NCBI GenBank assembly: GCA_963709995.1
Contig: CAVPYN010000005.1
Coordinates: 1 to 64,000 of the forward strand
DNA length: 64,000 nucleotides
Origin: JAUIIK01 sp963709995
Lineage (GTDB): Bacteria > Chloroflexota > Chloroflexia > Thermomicrobiales > CFX8
Direction: 5' to 3'
Each line of letters opens with the position of its first letter. The stretch's first letter is position 1. A model generated the notes under the pieces. That model saw nothing but the letters and a program-made list of their open reading frames with translations, had not been told where the DNA came from and made no database searches. The position numbers and the translations under genes are program-made. Positions 9,370 through 18,340 of this stretch are shown here, in pieces.

Positions 9370-10323
9370 ATGGACAAACCATCGGAGAAGCGCTTCTACG
9401 ACGATGTCCTGGGAACGTTTCGGAACCCCGAAAACCGGCTCTTTGAACTAGCCAGGCTGGGTACGCGGCTAACGCGCTGGTGGGCGGTGCCGCTGCTTCT
9501 GCTGCTCTTTACCTTCGCTGGCGTGCTTGCCGTGCTGATTCCTCTGGAGTCCGCCGAGGAGCTGGGACTCTGGCCGAGCGCGATTCAGTCGGCGGCGTTT
9601 CTGGTCGTCGCCAATCTGCCGGTCGCCATCCTGATCGTAGTTTGGGTTTGGAAAAGAGAAGGCCGGGGAATCAGCACCCTCGGGCTGGGGCGCACCTCGG
9701 CCCTGAGGTTCTGCATGCGCGGATTCCTGTTCGGTCTTGGACTGATCGTCTTGGGAACAACACTCATTGTTTCCAGCGGTGACGCGTCGCTCAGCTTCAC
9801 CCAAAACGACACTGCTGGCTGGATCGCAATCCTGCCGGGTCTGGTCGTTCTGGCCGGCTGGATTATCCAGGGCACGACGGAAGAGCTGATGTTTCGTGGC
9901 TGGCTGCTGCAGAACACCGGAGTGCAGATCGGTCCGCTTGCCGGGATCGCGTTCACGACCTCGCTCTTCACCCTGCTCCACCTCGGGAATCCGGGAGTAA
10001 CCCTGCTTGGCGTCATCAACATCTTCCTGGTCGGTATCCTCTTCGTCCTGATCGCCCTCCTGGAAGGTGGGATCTGGGCGGCAAGCGCTTTTCACGTTAG
10101 CTGGAACTGGGCCCAAAGCAACATCTTCGGTTTCAAGGGCAGCGGGCTGGAAATCGGTGGCGGGTCGTTCGTCCAGATCGTTCCCAGTGGGTCAGATGCG
10201 ATTATCGGCGGCGACTTCGGTTTCGAAGGTTCGGTCGCGGCGACAACAACGCTCGTCATCGGCATCCTGATTCTGCTCGCGCTGGGACAGAGGAGGGAAG
10301 AACAGTTAGGAATCAGGAGATAA
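9370..10323 (+). CDS. CPBP-family intramembrane glutamic endopeptidase
   Basis: The 317-residue integral membrane protein has about seven hydrophobic segments. It carries the family motifs: EELMFRG with Glu171, Glu172 and Arg176, then a histidine in FTLLHLGNPG, and a final histidine with Asn in HVSWNWAQ. These correspond to the catalytic and CAAX-protease-like motifs of the CPBP (Abi) family, which in bacteria process or protect against peptides. The N-terminal 40 residues are soluble and charged, longer than in many members. A gap of about 180 bp with no recognisable gene separates it from the upstream ThDP enzyme, so it is probably transcribed alone. The partner substrate is unknown; no bacteriocin-like gene lies beside it. 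Confidence 0.9.
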   Translation: MDKPSEKRFYDDVLGTFRNPENRLFELARLGTRLTRWWAVPLLLLLFTFAGVLAVLIPLESAEELGLWPSAIQSAAFLVVANLPVAILIVVWVWKREGRGISTLGLGRTSALRFCMRGFLFGLGLIVLGTTLIVSSGDASLSFTQNDTAGWIAILPGLVVLAGWIIQGTTEELMFRGWLLQNTGVQIGPLAGIAFTTSLFTLLHLGNPGVTLLGVINIFLVGILFVLIALLEGGIWAASAFHVSWNWAQSNIFGFKGSGLEIGGGSFVQIVPSGSDAIIGGDFGFEGSVAATTTLVIGILILLALGQRREEQLGIRR

Positions 10324-10480
10324 GTTGGATCTCGAAAACAGTGAGTGTCAACGAGGGCAAGATCTCGGATCATCGTAGGGTTGAGCGAGGTTCATTTCTT
10401 TCGAGGCGAGACAGGTCACTCCCGCGAGGGCAACTTCCTAGTTGCAGCACGCTCCAACGAGCCGGTGACTGGCCACGATC

Positions 10481-10984
10481 CTATGGTCGTTGCGACATCA
10501 GCATTGCATTAACGATGCGTGAGAGTTGCCTGATATGTGACCGCTCGTGGCGTGCCAGCCACGCGGCATAGAAGCGCACGGTCCGTTCAAGTGGCTTGCC
10601 CGCTCCTGTGACCGTCGCGGTGCGTGACCAGCCTCCTGGCGACAATGGCTCGAGAACGGCAAGGAGCTCGGCGCGCTGGATCGTAAATGATTGCAGCGAA
10701 GGACGGAATTCCAGCTGGGGATAGTCCGTCTGCTTGATCCAGGTGCGAGGATCCACCGCTCGAATCGTTGGCTGCTCCCCGGCAAGGATCGTCGAGATGC
10801 AACCGCCCCAGACATCGGCGCACGAACGCAGGTGCGCGAGCACGTCGTTGGCCGACCACTCATCATCGTCCGGTGCTGTACGAGCTTGAGCAAGCGTCAG
10901 TTCGGCCGTAAGCGTCTGGATGCGCGGCGGCGTTTCTGCCAGCAGGCTCAAGATCTCCTCGATAGTAAGCTCTCTACGGGCCAT
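10481..10984 (-). CDS. DinB-like four-helix metalloprotein
   Basis: The 167-residue protein fits the DinB/YfiT-like superfamily. It has an N-terminal helix, a histidine in DVLAHLRSCADVW, and a late RHERSHIRQL motif that supplies the remaining metal ligands. Family members bind a divalent metal through three histidines and include mycothiol- or bacillithiol-dependent transferases, but most have no known substrate. The motif DDDEWSANDVLAHL is typical of the uncharacterised stand-alone group. GGATGAGG upstream supports the ATG at 10984. It is convergent with the CPBP gene, and its stop lies about 580 bases before the end of the next minus-strand ABC operon, so it is probably monocistronic. Confidence 0.8.
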   Translation of the reverse strand: MARRELTIEEILSLLAETPPRIQTLTAELTLAQARTAPDDDEWSANDVLAHLRSCADVWGGCISTILAGEQPTIRAVDPRTWIKQTDYPQLEFRPSLQSFTIQRAELLAVLEPLSPGGWSRTATVTGAGKPLERTVRFYAAWLARHERSHIRQLSRIVNAMLMSQRP

Positions 10985-11063
10985 GTGACCTCATCCTTTC
11001 TCACAGAAGCCTGACCGAAAGACTCACCACATCCGCTTTCGTCAGCTCCGTGAGTCGTCCAGA

Positions 11064-11918
11064 CTACAGATCCCGGCGCTGGAAGACGAGCATCGATGCG
11101 AGGACGACAGCGAAACAGTAGAAAACGGCGTATCGCACCGCGAAATCGCTGGGAGGGACAAAGGTGCCAAACGGGTTCGGCCCTGTAAGGTTGACTGCAA
11201 TGGCTGGCTGCACCTCGTAGGAAGCGAGCTTCCACATCGAGTCGCTCGGCACCAGAACGCTGCTGGCGACACCAATCCGGATCATCGTTTCATTGTCCAG
11301 CTGGGTGCCGATCTGCTCGACCAGCCCACCAGTGAGCGCCATGCCGTAGAGCATGAAGACAATCACACCATTCGCCATCGTCGAAAAGACGGTCGAACCG
11401 AGCATGGTCAGGCTGAGCAGGATCGTCGACACCAGGATCATCAGCGCAAGACCACGCAGCAAATTCGGCGGGGTGTAGTCGCCAACAATGCGAGAAGTCA
11501 GGATCACGCTACCGAACATCGTGGCGATGTAGGTCACGACCATTGTCAGAAAGCCGAGATACTTCCCGGCGATGATCTCAAACCGGGCCAGCGGCTTGGT
11601 AACGATGGTGTGCAGCGTGCCAGCTTCGATTTCGCTTGAGATCGCTCCGACAGCCGCGAAAATCGTCATCACCCCCGCCAGGAAGTTCACCGTCCAGAGA
11701 CCGAGCATCACCATAATGCTCATTTGAACATCGCGCGGCAACAGATCTCTGGGTGCGCCGCTCCGCTCTTCACTGAATACATCGACGTCGTCGTCGACGA
11801 TCTGGAATCCGTATACGTACAGCACGACGAAGAGCGCGCTCAGCGCCAACACCGCCCAGACCAGCTTTCGACGGACCGCCTCCTGAAGAGTCAGCCGGGC
11901 AATCAACAGGATCATCAT
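11064..11918 (-). CDS. ABC-2 type transporter permease
   Basis: The 284-residue protein starts with a cytoplasmic helix and a first membrane segment (about residues 20-40). It then has at least five further hydrophobic segments and a large extracytoplasmic loop between the first two, the ABC-2 layout. The motif EIEAGTLHTIVTKPLARFEII is characteristic of NosY/Nat-type permeases, whose short motif precedes the elbow helix. Its start overlaps the stop of the ATPase gene by four bases (ATGA), so the two subunits are translationally coupled. Together they form one exporter of unknown cargo. The usual permease pair could be a homodimer of this subunit, as no second permease gene is present. Confidence 0.88.
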   Translation of the reverse strand: MMILLIARLTLQEAVRRKLVWAVLALSALFVVLYVYGFQIVDDDVDVFSEERSGAPRDLLPRDVQMSIMVMLGLWTVNFLAGVMTIFAAVGAISSEIEAGTLHTIVTKPLARFEIIAGKYLGFLTMVVTYIATMFGSVILTSRIVGDYTPPNLLRGLALMILVSTILLSLTMLGSTVFSTMANGVIVFMLYGMALTGGLVEQIGTQLDNETMIRIGVASSVLVPSDSMWKLASYEVQPAIAVNLTGPNPFGTFVPPSDFAVRYAVFYCFAVVLASMLVFQRRDL

Positions 11919-12904
11919 CCAGAGACGTCCATACCATCCGATTGATCGACCAGGGTGACGAACAACTCTTCGAGCGTCTCTCGCCTGGGGAATACCTCCT
12001 GGATCGCAACGCCGGCGCCGACGAGGTTCCGGACCAGTTCGGGAACAGCATCTTCGGCCGGCAACAGCGTGGTCACAAGGGTGGTTCCACCGGACAAGGT
12101 TTCAAGGCTTTCAAGTGTCCCCAGTCTCTTCACGACTCCGGTCGCGTGTTCGGTCCATCCGCCAGCCCGCAGGCGCACCGACACCCCTTGTGGGCGCAAC
12201 TCATCGAGGCGGCCTTCCGCGACGACTATGCCGCGATTTAGGATCGCGACTCGATCGCAAACGAGCTCGACCTCAGTCAAGAGGTGTGAATTCAGAAAGA
12301 TGGCCGTGCCAACTGCGCTTAGCTCGCGGATTACATCACGTACGATTCTGCGCCCGATCGGATCCAGGGCCGATGTTGGTTCGTCGAGAAAGATCAACTT
12401 TGGACGGTGGAGAAGTGCCTGTGCAAGGCCAGCTCGTTGCTGCATCCCCTTGGAAAAGGTGCGCAGCCGGTGGTCTTCTCTTCCCGTAAGCCCGACCAGA
12501 TCCAGCGCTTCGGGAATGCGCCTCCGCCGGTCGTCGCTGGACATCCCGGCAAGCCGCCCATGGACGTCGAGGAATTCGCGAGCCGTGAGCCAGTCATGAA
12601 ACCTGAAGAGTTCTGGTAGGTAGCCCAGCTGGCGCTTTGCCTCCCGATCTCCAAGCGGGCGGCCAAACAGTAGCCCCTGCCCGGAGGATGGCCGCACCAA
12701 ACCAGTTAGCATCTTCACCGTCGTGCTTTTTCCAGACCCGTTCGGACCGAGGAAGCCGAACACCTCCCCCTGGCGCACGGACAGCGTCAGATCCGCCACC
12801 GCGACGACGTTGTTGTACGCCTTGCGAAGACCCTGCGTCTCGATCGCTAGATCGTGACCATTCTTCGGGTTCGAAGCGGGGTTCGGTTCCTGTGTCACGG
12901 TCAT
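11915..12904 (-). CDS. ABC transporter ATP-binding protein
   Basis: The protein of about 329 residues has all ABC ATPase motifs: Walker A GPNGSGKST, a degenerate signature FSKGMQQR in place of LSGGQ, Walker B LIFLDEPTSALDP and the H-loop LNSHLL. A C-terminal domain of about 100 residues follows, typical of drug- and Cu-processing (NosF/CcmA-like) exporters. I placed the start at the ATG at 12904 because GGGAG lies nine bases upstream; a TTG nine bases earlier has no room for a ribosome site. The gene overlaps its permease by four bases. The perfect terminator hairpin at 12934-12972 lies just upstream, isolating this operon from the sigma/anti-sigma pair. Confidence 0.92.
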   Translation of the reverse strand: MTVTQEPNPASNPKNGHDLAIETQGLRKAYNNVVAVADLTLSVRQGEVFGFLGPNGSGKSTTVKMLTGLVRPSSGQGLLFGRPLGDREAKRQLGYLPELFRFHDWLTAREFLDVHGRLAGMSSDDRRRRIPEALDLVGLTGREDHRLRTFSKGMQQRAGLAQALLHRPKLIFLDEPTSALDPIGRRIVRDVIRELSAVGTAIFLNSHLLTEVELVCDRVAILNRGIVVAEGRLDELRPQGVSVRLRAGGWTEHATGVVKRLGTLESLETLSGGTTLVTTLLPAEDAVPELVRNLVGAGVAIQEVFPRRETLEELFVTLVDQSDGMDVSG

Positions 12905-12933
12905 CTGATTCAACTCCCGAACCGGATTGTCCC

Positions 12934-12972
12934 AAAAAAGCGTTGTGGGCCGCCGGGGTAGCGGCCCACAAC
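12934..12972 (-). terminator. Rho-independent terminator after the anti-sigma gene
   Basis: Read on the minus strand, a perfect 12-bp stem (GTTGTGGGCCGC paired with GCGGCCCACAAC) with a 7-base loop is followed directly by GC and six T residues. It lies 44 bases beyond the stop of the anti-sigma gene at 13016 and upstream of the ABC operon on the same strand. It would therefore end the sigma/anti-sigma transcript. Confidence 0.9.
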
Positions 12973-13015
12973 TGGAACGGGAAAGGGGTGGTGGAAAGAC
13001 GTTCGGGAACGTCCG

Positions 13016-14195
13016 CTAGTCCAGCGAGTTAGCCATGCTTGAGATCGTGTCGCCGGACTCAGTGCCACCGACGATGAAGAGGATTCCGTCGTTCTCCCAG
13101 AGAGCGACAGCGCCCTTTCCATCGTCTGATGTAATCAACAAGCCGGGCTTACCCTTGATGGTTACGTCGTCACTCGACGCGCCTCCAGGGACCGGGATAA
13201 TCAGCGTTGACTGCCAGTCCTCTATCGATCGCAACTGGGCGACGAAATCCGGCGGCAGGCCGGGAAGCGCGAGCAGATCTTCGCGAAGGCCGTCCATATC
13301 GAGTCCATCTGGCGTGATCAGGGTTGGGCTAGGCAGTTGCGCCACGACGATGTGCTGCTCCTCGGTCGCGCCCTGGTAATCCTGCACCAGCGCCTGCGGC
13401 ACTTCGAGCGTAAACGTCATGACCGGTTGAGTTGCCGCGTCTGGGCAGGGAATAGATCGGCAAGTCCAATTCGTCGATGATCGTCTGCAATTCGGCGGTG
13501 TCAACGGTGACCGTCACCGATCCAGCATCGCTCACATAGTAGGTTGGAGAGCTTGCATAGCCATCCGGGACATCATTGGTCGTCTTGAAATCACCGAATG
13601 CCGCAGCAGCTTCGTCCCTCGATGCGAATTCCTGAACGTTCGCGATCGGATCATCTTCGTTGAAGGTGGTCGTGTATTCCGCGAGATTCATCACTGAACC
13701 TTCGAGGGAATCCTGATCGGCCATGAACAGGCGGAGCCCCATGTTCAGCTGGAACTCCTGGAAATCATCCATCTCGATCGTGATCGCCGCGAACTTCTGA
13801 ACGCGGAACCGGTCCAGGACGTCGCCGGCAAACGATGCCATCGGGCTAATCGTCAACACCATGAGCAGCGTAAACACCCCAGCGATTCCCAGGGCGAAGC
13901 GCCCACCACGCCGGTTAAGCACCCTCATCGGATCAAATCCTCTCTCATCTTGCTTTACAGTAGCCTGGTGGCGGCGCCAGGCAGACAACGCCGCCGATAC
14001 ATTCAACTTCATCTCGCTCCGGTTCAAGCCGCGAGAGCGCGATCGAAGCAAAGACTGCGTCTTCATTGAGCGCTCCGGCGCGCTCTGGCAATCAGGACAC
14101 CCAGCAATATGATCAGCTAGTGATTCATCCTCACCGGTCGTCCAGATGTGAACGGAGCGGGCCTCATCGGGACAATCTAATCTTGGATCACTCAC
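13016..14195 (-). pseudogene. Anti-sigma factor (zinc-finger, membrane, DUF4367-like C-terminus), frameshifted
   Basis: The gene overlaps the sigma factor gene by four bases (GTGA) and has the classic anti-sigma layout. A cytoplasmic zinc-finger HxxxCxxC (DHIAGCPDCQ) comes first, then a membrane segment at about residues 100-120, then an external domain of about 250 residues with DUF4367-like character. The frame shifts by one base at a CCC run, genomic 13443-13445. Removing one base joins ...IYSLP to DAATQPV and restores the frame to the stop at 13016. As written, translation runs into about 50 unrelated residues and loses the last 140 or so. The partner sigma gene also carries a frameshift. 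Either a recent lesion or a sequence error is possible. Confidence 0.8.
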
Positions 14196-14777
14196 GTTGG
14201 CCCGCTCTCACTATCATCGGTCATTATCTCGCGCAATTTGCGCTCGCCCCTGGCGATCAACGTGCCGACAGAGCCTGCCTTGACCTCGATCGCCTCTGCG
14301 ATCTCGGCGTAGCTCAGCCCACTTGCCCGCAAGAGCAGCGCGTCTCGTTGACGCTCCGGCACATCGAGCAGGGCGCGTCGCACCTCGTTCGACATCTTCG
14401 AATCGTATCGCCGCATCCTCTGGATCTTCGGCGACCCGATCCCGCCTTCTCGTCGAACCAGTCTCCGCCACCAGCCGAGACGGCGGTTGCGCGCTCTTAC
14501 GACATTGAACGCGGCGTTCGTCGTTGAGCGGTAGAGCCAGCCGGCGACATTGTCGCCCCGATCAGGATCGAGTCTGCCGCCGGTGAAGCCGGCTGAAGGC
14601 GTCCATCGCCACTTCTTCGGCGTCTTCATGATTACCGGTAACTCGTATCGCAACTCGATAGACACGCGGGTAATAACGGAGAAAGAGCTGCTCGAAAGCT
14701 TGCTCATCTCCCGCATAACAAGCTCGGAGTAACACCTCGTCGGGCGTCACGCTTATCGATACTGTCGTTGCCGCCAA
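14192..14777 (-). pseudogene. ECF-type RNA polymerase sigma factor, frameshifted
   Basis: Region 2 is clear (RACYAGDEQAFEQLFLRYYPRVYR followed by EDAEEVAMDAFSRL, split here into short motifs), and region 4 follows with DVPERQRDALLLRASGLSYAEIA. The two parts lie in different frames. One extra base around 14574-14584 separates ...FSRLHRR from RLDPDRGDN, and removing it gives a sigma factor of about 194 residues. The start is uncertain. I give the TTG at 14777, with GGAG nine bases upstream; GTG at 14750 or 14852 are alternatives. The gene is followed by, and overlaps, its zinc-finger anti-sigma factor. If the shift is real, the truncated product keeps region 2 but loses the DNA-binding region 4. 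Confidence 0.78.
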
Positions 14778-15076
14778 CCGATGCGACTCCGTCTCGGATA
14801 TCCGGTTCTCTACTCTAAGAACACCACTGGAACGAAAAATGTGACAGTCCACGATGGAGCATGGCTGGAAAAGCCGTTCACCAGCTGTTGATCACAGCAA
14901 CAGGGAATTGATGCGCCCGGTATATGGGCGCCGCTGAGTGTTCTCCATTTTGCTTCCGCAGCCGCCGACAAATACTGTTGCCAACGGTCCCGTGATTTCG
15001 AGTAGCTATCCAGGTATCTCAGCGCTCACTCAAGCAGCTACCGATATATCCAGAATCGTTGGCGCGGGCAGATCGA

Positions 15077-15766
15077 CTAGTAGGTGTATTCGATCAGCAG
15101 GTCGGTGTTGGTCAAAAGGATGCTCTCTCCCTGAAGCTCAAGCGCGTTCAGGGACTCGAATGTCTTCAGCGCCTTGTTGATGCTGACCCTGGTGGTTCCA
15201 AGTTCCGTCGCGAGCTCTCCCTGGCTGAGTTCAAATGGAACGATGATGCCTCGATCGATGCGGGCTCCGCGGTCTGCCGCGCGCACCAGCAACCACTTTG
15301 CCACCCTGCCGGGCACGTCGAGCGAGAGGATGTCGGAGAGCCGCTCGTTTGTGGCCCGCACCATCCCGGCGACGGTGCGCATGACCGCCATCATCGCCTG
15401 AGGATCTGACTCCAGAAACTGCAGGAACGCGGCGCGCGGGACGATACGGATCTGGACTGGCGACTGGGCGGTGATCGTCGCCGATCGAGCGGCGCCGTCA
15501 ATCAACGCCAGTTCGCCGATCGCGTCCGGAGCTTCCACGACAGCCAGAACGATTTCCTGCCCGGATGGCGTGAAACGGCTGATCCGCACTTCGCCGGACT
15601 CGATGACGAGCAGGCTGTCACCGGGATCGCCTTCACTGGTCAGCACCTGTCCGTCAGGGTAGCGACGGCTCCAGGACTGTTCGGAAAGACGAGCGAGACC
15701 TTCCGCGCTTAACCCTTGAAACAACGGAACACCCGCCAACGGTGATTGTGCCTGACTTGCCGTCAT
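15077..15766 (-). CDS. Crp/Fnr-family transcriptional regulator
   Basis: The protein of about 229 residues has an N-terminal cyclic-nucleotide-binding fold (PLFQGLSAEGLARL, GDPGDSLLVIESGEVRIS, GELALIDGAARSATI) and a C-terminal winged helix with LSQGELATELGTTRVSINKAL as recognition region. GELALIDGAARSAT corresponds to the phosphate-binding cassette, with Arg and Ser in the positions that hold cyclic nucleotide phosphate in Crp. cAMP or cGMP binding is therefore plausible, and a class III cyclase is encoded at 29225-30301. There are no N-terminal cysteines for an iron-sulfur cluster, which argues against Fnr. The ATG at 15766 has AGGGATA before it; the upstream GTG at 15778 lacks spacing. Confidence 0.9.
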   Translation of the reverse strand: MTASQAQSPLAGVPLFQGLSAEGLARLSEQSWSRRYPDGQVLTSEGDPGDSLLVIESGEVRISRFTPSGQEIVLAVVEAPDAIGELALIDGAARSATITAQSPVQIRIVPRAAFLQFLESDPQAMMAVMRTVAGMVRATNERLSDILSLDVPGRVAKWLLVRAADRGARIDRGIIVPFELSQGELATELGTTRVSINKALKTFESLNALELQGESILLTNTDLLIEYTY

Positions 15767-15863
15767 TATCCCTGCCACTCCTCAGAACATATCCAGATGG
15801 ACCGTGCCTGCCGAATAGTATCGTTCAGCAAGCGTTTGGCGTAAAGCACAATGGAGGAGCAGT

Positions 15864-16196
15864 GTGGGGCACGATCCAAACGGAGCAGCCGCGAAGATAC
15901 TCAGGCCGCACATCGAGGACATCATCCGGCGCATCAACGTCGACGAATTCACAACACTCGAGTTCATCGACGCGATGCAGCTCGATCCCGCCTCCAGACA
16001 AGCCTTTCAACAGGCCCTTGCAATCATCCCGGAAACTGATGAGGGCCGCGGCCGCATGATTCTTCACGGTCAGATTGTTCCCGATCTCATGCGCTCGACC
16101 GGTCTCGTCCAGTGGTCGGGCTACGCTTATGGCCATGAGGATCCGTACGGTGTCCCGGCATGGTGGACGAAAAAGCCCGTAGACGATCAGGATTGA
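15864..16196 (+). CDS. Conserved-looking hypothetical protein, 110 residues
   Basis: Translation starts at GTG with an ideal GGAGGAG five bases upstream. The product is acidic and soluble. It has a helical first half (EDIIRRINVDEFTTLEFIDAMQLDP) and a Trp/Tyr-rich end (QWSGYAYGHEDPYGVPAWW). I do not recognise the family. It is divergent from the Crp regulator, with about 100 bp between them, and its last ten bases overlap the end of the SelA-like gene on the other strand. Strong ribosome site and normal composition argue that it is a real gene; function is unknown. Confidence 0.65.
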   Translation: MGHDPNGAAAKILRPHIEDIIRRINVDEFTTLEFIDAMQLDPASRQAFQQALAIIPETDEGRGRMILHGQIVPDLMRSTGLVQWSGYAYGHEDPYGVPAWWTKKPVDDQD

Positions 16197-17297
16197 CGCG
16201 CCTCCAGGACATCAACAAGCCGCTCGGCAACGATGATCTCCTCGCCCGGATTGAGCGTTTCAGGGTTTATCAGGAGATCGCTCTCACCTCCGACGGCGAC
16301 GGCGATGCGTGGACTGCCGTCCCACAGTGCACGCTGAACATCCTGCGCGCTTGCGCCAACCTGGATCCGAGCGCGCGGAATGGGTTGTCCGGCTTCGCTC
16401 GGCCAGTCGCGAGTGCCAGTGACGCCGGGAACCTCCGCCACCGCGTCGAGGACCGTGCGAACCATTTGCTCGTATTGTTCAGAGAGCTCCGACTGATCGA
16501 GCAAGAGGTAGCGTTCGATGGCTGCAAGCAATCCAACCACTTCCTCTTTACCAACCTTCATTGCCCGTCCGCGATGCTGGTTCGGCGCCCCGTGTGCCCT
16601 GGCAACTTCGATCAAATCGCGACTGCCGACGATCAACCCGCTCGATTGGGGGCCTCGCAGCCCTTTGCCGCCGCTGAAGACGGCCAGGTCAGCGCCGTAA
16701 TCGCGCGTGAAACGCCAAAGATTCTCGGGAGGTGGCAACTGGGCGGCTGCATCGACGACGACCGGCACGCCATGTTTATGAGCTAGCTCGATGACTTGCT
16801 CAATAGGCACGGCCCCGCTGGCCAGGTGTGCTCCCGCGAAGTAGTACACCGCTAGCGTGCTCGCTCCAATCGACGATGCGAGATCCTCGACGCTTGCGCC
16901 CTAGTCGTTGCCAATTTCGACGATTGTTGCTCCAGCGAGTTCAATGGACGGCACGTAGGCGATGCGCTGCGACCGGTGAATGACGACCTGATGACGCTGG
17001 CGACCATAAATGGTCAGGCCATCGGCCGGGTCGGTCGACAGGCAACAGGCAAGCGCGCAAAGGTAAAGGCCCGCCGCCGCTCCGGAAGTGACATATGCGC
17101 CATCGTTACGGGTCAGTTCAGCTATCCGGTCTCCCACCACCCGTTGCAGGTCATGCAGGTCGACGAAGCACCCGGCCGCGTCCTGCATAGCACCTACTAC
17201 TTCAGGCGGCATCAACGAACCGCCCAGACGCGTCAACGTGGCGTCGGCGTTGATCACGATGGGCAATCCGAGTCTCTGGTAGACGCTCATACTCATC
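16187..17297 (-). pseudogene. SelA/DgaE-like PLP-dependent enzyme interrupted by an in-frame TAG
   Basis: Two halves in the same frame form one fold-type I PLP enzyme of the SelA-like group, which includes D-glucosaminate-6-phosphate ammonia-lyase and similar beta-eliminating enzymes. The N-terminal half (from the ATG at 17297, with AGGGA upstream) ends ...VEIGND, then comes TAG at 16901-16903, then GASVEDL and the rest without a break. The PLP lysine is in VFSGGKGLRG, after the stop, so the N-terminal product alone cannot be active. No internal start with a clear ribosome site appears just after the stop. No selC-like tRNA or selB is visible here, so true selenocysteine synthase is unlikely. 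Point nonsense mutation or base error are the two explanations. Confidence 0.8.
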
Positions 17298-17428
17298 TCT
17301 CTTTCCCTGGCGGCCCATTCTCGCACGAGTTGGCTTGAAAGGTACGGACTGGCTATTGGGGTGGGCGTGCACGCCAGATAAGCTCATGATGCCAGCCGGA
17401 TGATGGAGGAGTTGGAGCGCCTGATCCG

Positions 17429-18340
17429 ATGCCTGCCCCACTCGCAATTGAGACCATCGGGCTAACGAAACGCTACGGCGACGTCACTGCGGTAGCGGAT
17501 CTCAGTCTGTCAATCGAACGAGGCGAGGTGTTCGGTTTTCTCGGACCAAATGGGGCGGGTAAAACGACGACGGTCAAACTTATCCTCGGTCTTGTCCGCC
17601 CAAGCGCAGGCGAGGTTCGGGTACTCGGACAATCGATGCCCTCCCAGAGCAAGCAGATTCTCCAACGAGTCGGCGCAACCGTCGAGGCGCCGGCGTTCTA
17701 CCCATATCTCAGCGGGCGAGAGAACCTTGTCCTGCTTGCGAAGATGTCGCGGATCCCGGAACGGGATGTCGACCAATCGCTGGCACGCGTGAGCTTGACG
17801 GAAGCAGCGGGACGCTTGTTCGAAACCTATTCGATGGGCATGAAACAGCGGTTGGCGATCGCCGCCGCGCTCCTACGCAAACCCGATCTCATCCTGCTTG
17901 ACGAGCCGACGACCGGCTTGGACCCAGCTGGACAGCGGGAGATCCGAGACCTGCTCCCTCAACTAGCCCGCGACGGCTGCGCCGTCTTCATCTCCAGCCA
18001 CGCCATGCATGAGGTCGAGGAAATCTGCGATCGGGTTGGAATCCTGCGAGATGGCCGCCTGCTGCGAACGGCCCCGGTTCGGGATCTGGTCCAATCGGAG
18101 AGTGTCGTCGAAATCGTCGTGGATGAACCAACCCGTGGTCTCGAAATCCTCAAGGAAATTGACTGGGTAACCGAGGCGGAGGCTCTCGAAGGAAGGCTCA
18201 TCGTCCGCGCCGCCAGCGGGCGTGCAGCCGATCTGAACCAGGCGCTGGCAATGCGTGGGATCTTTGCCTCCGAGATTCGCCCGCGGGCCCGCAGCCTCGA
18301 AGATGTCTACTTCGAAGCAGTCGAACACCGGGCGGCCTGA
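17429..18340 (+). CDS. ABC transporter ATP-binding protein
   Basis: The 303-residue protein has Walker A GPNGAGKTT, signature YSMGMKQR, Walker B LILLDEPTTGLDP and a switch histidine in ISSHAMHEVEE. A C-terminal domain of about 85 residues follows, as in the bacitracin/lantibiotic-type (BcrA/CcmA) exporters. The degenerate signature with SMGMKQR is typical of that group. Its TGA stop shares one base with the ATG of the permease gene (TGATG), so the pair is translationally coupled. It differs clearly in sequence from the ATPase at 11915-12904, so the two exporters are not a recent duplication. Confidence 0.92.
   Translation: MPAPLAIETIGLTKRYGDVTAVADLSLSIERGEVFGFLGPNGAGKTTTVKLILGLVRPSAGEVRVLGQSMPSQSKQILQRVGATVEAPAFYPYLSGRENLVLLAKMSRIPERDVDQSLARVSLTEAAGRLFETYSMGMKQRLAIAAALLRKPDLILLDEPTTGLDPAGQREIRDLLPQLARDGCAVFISSHAMHEVEEICDRVGILRDGRLLRTAPVRDLVQSESVVEIVVDEPTRGLEILKEIDWVTEAEALEGRLIVRAASGRAADLNQALAMRGIFASEIRPRARSLEDVYFEAVEHRAA

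Noticed and set aside
10430..10445. Terminator between CPBP and DinB genes
   Set aside because: Only a six-base stem (GCAACT/AGTTGC) with no T-run on either side; likely chance.
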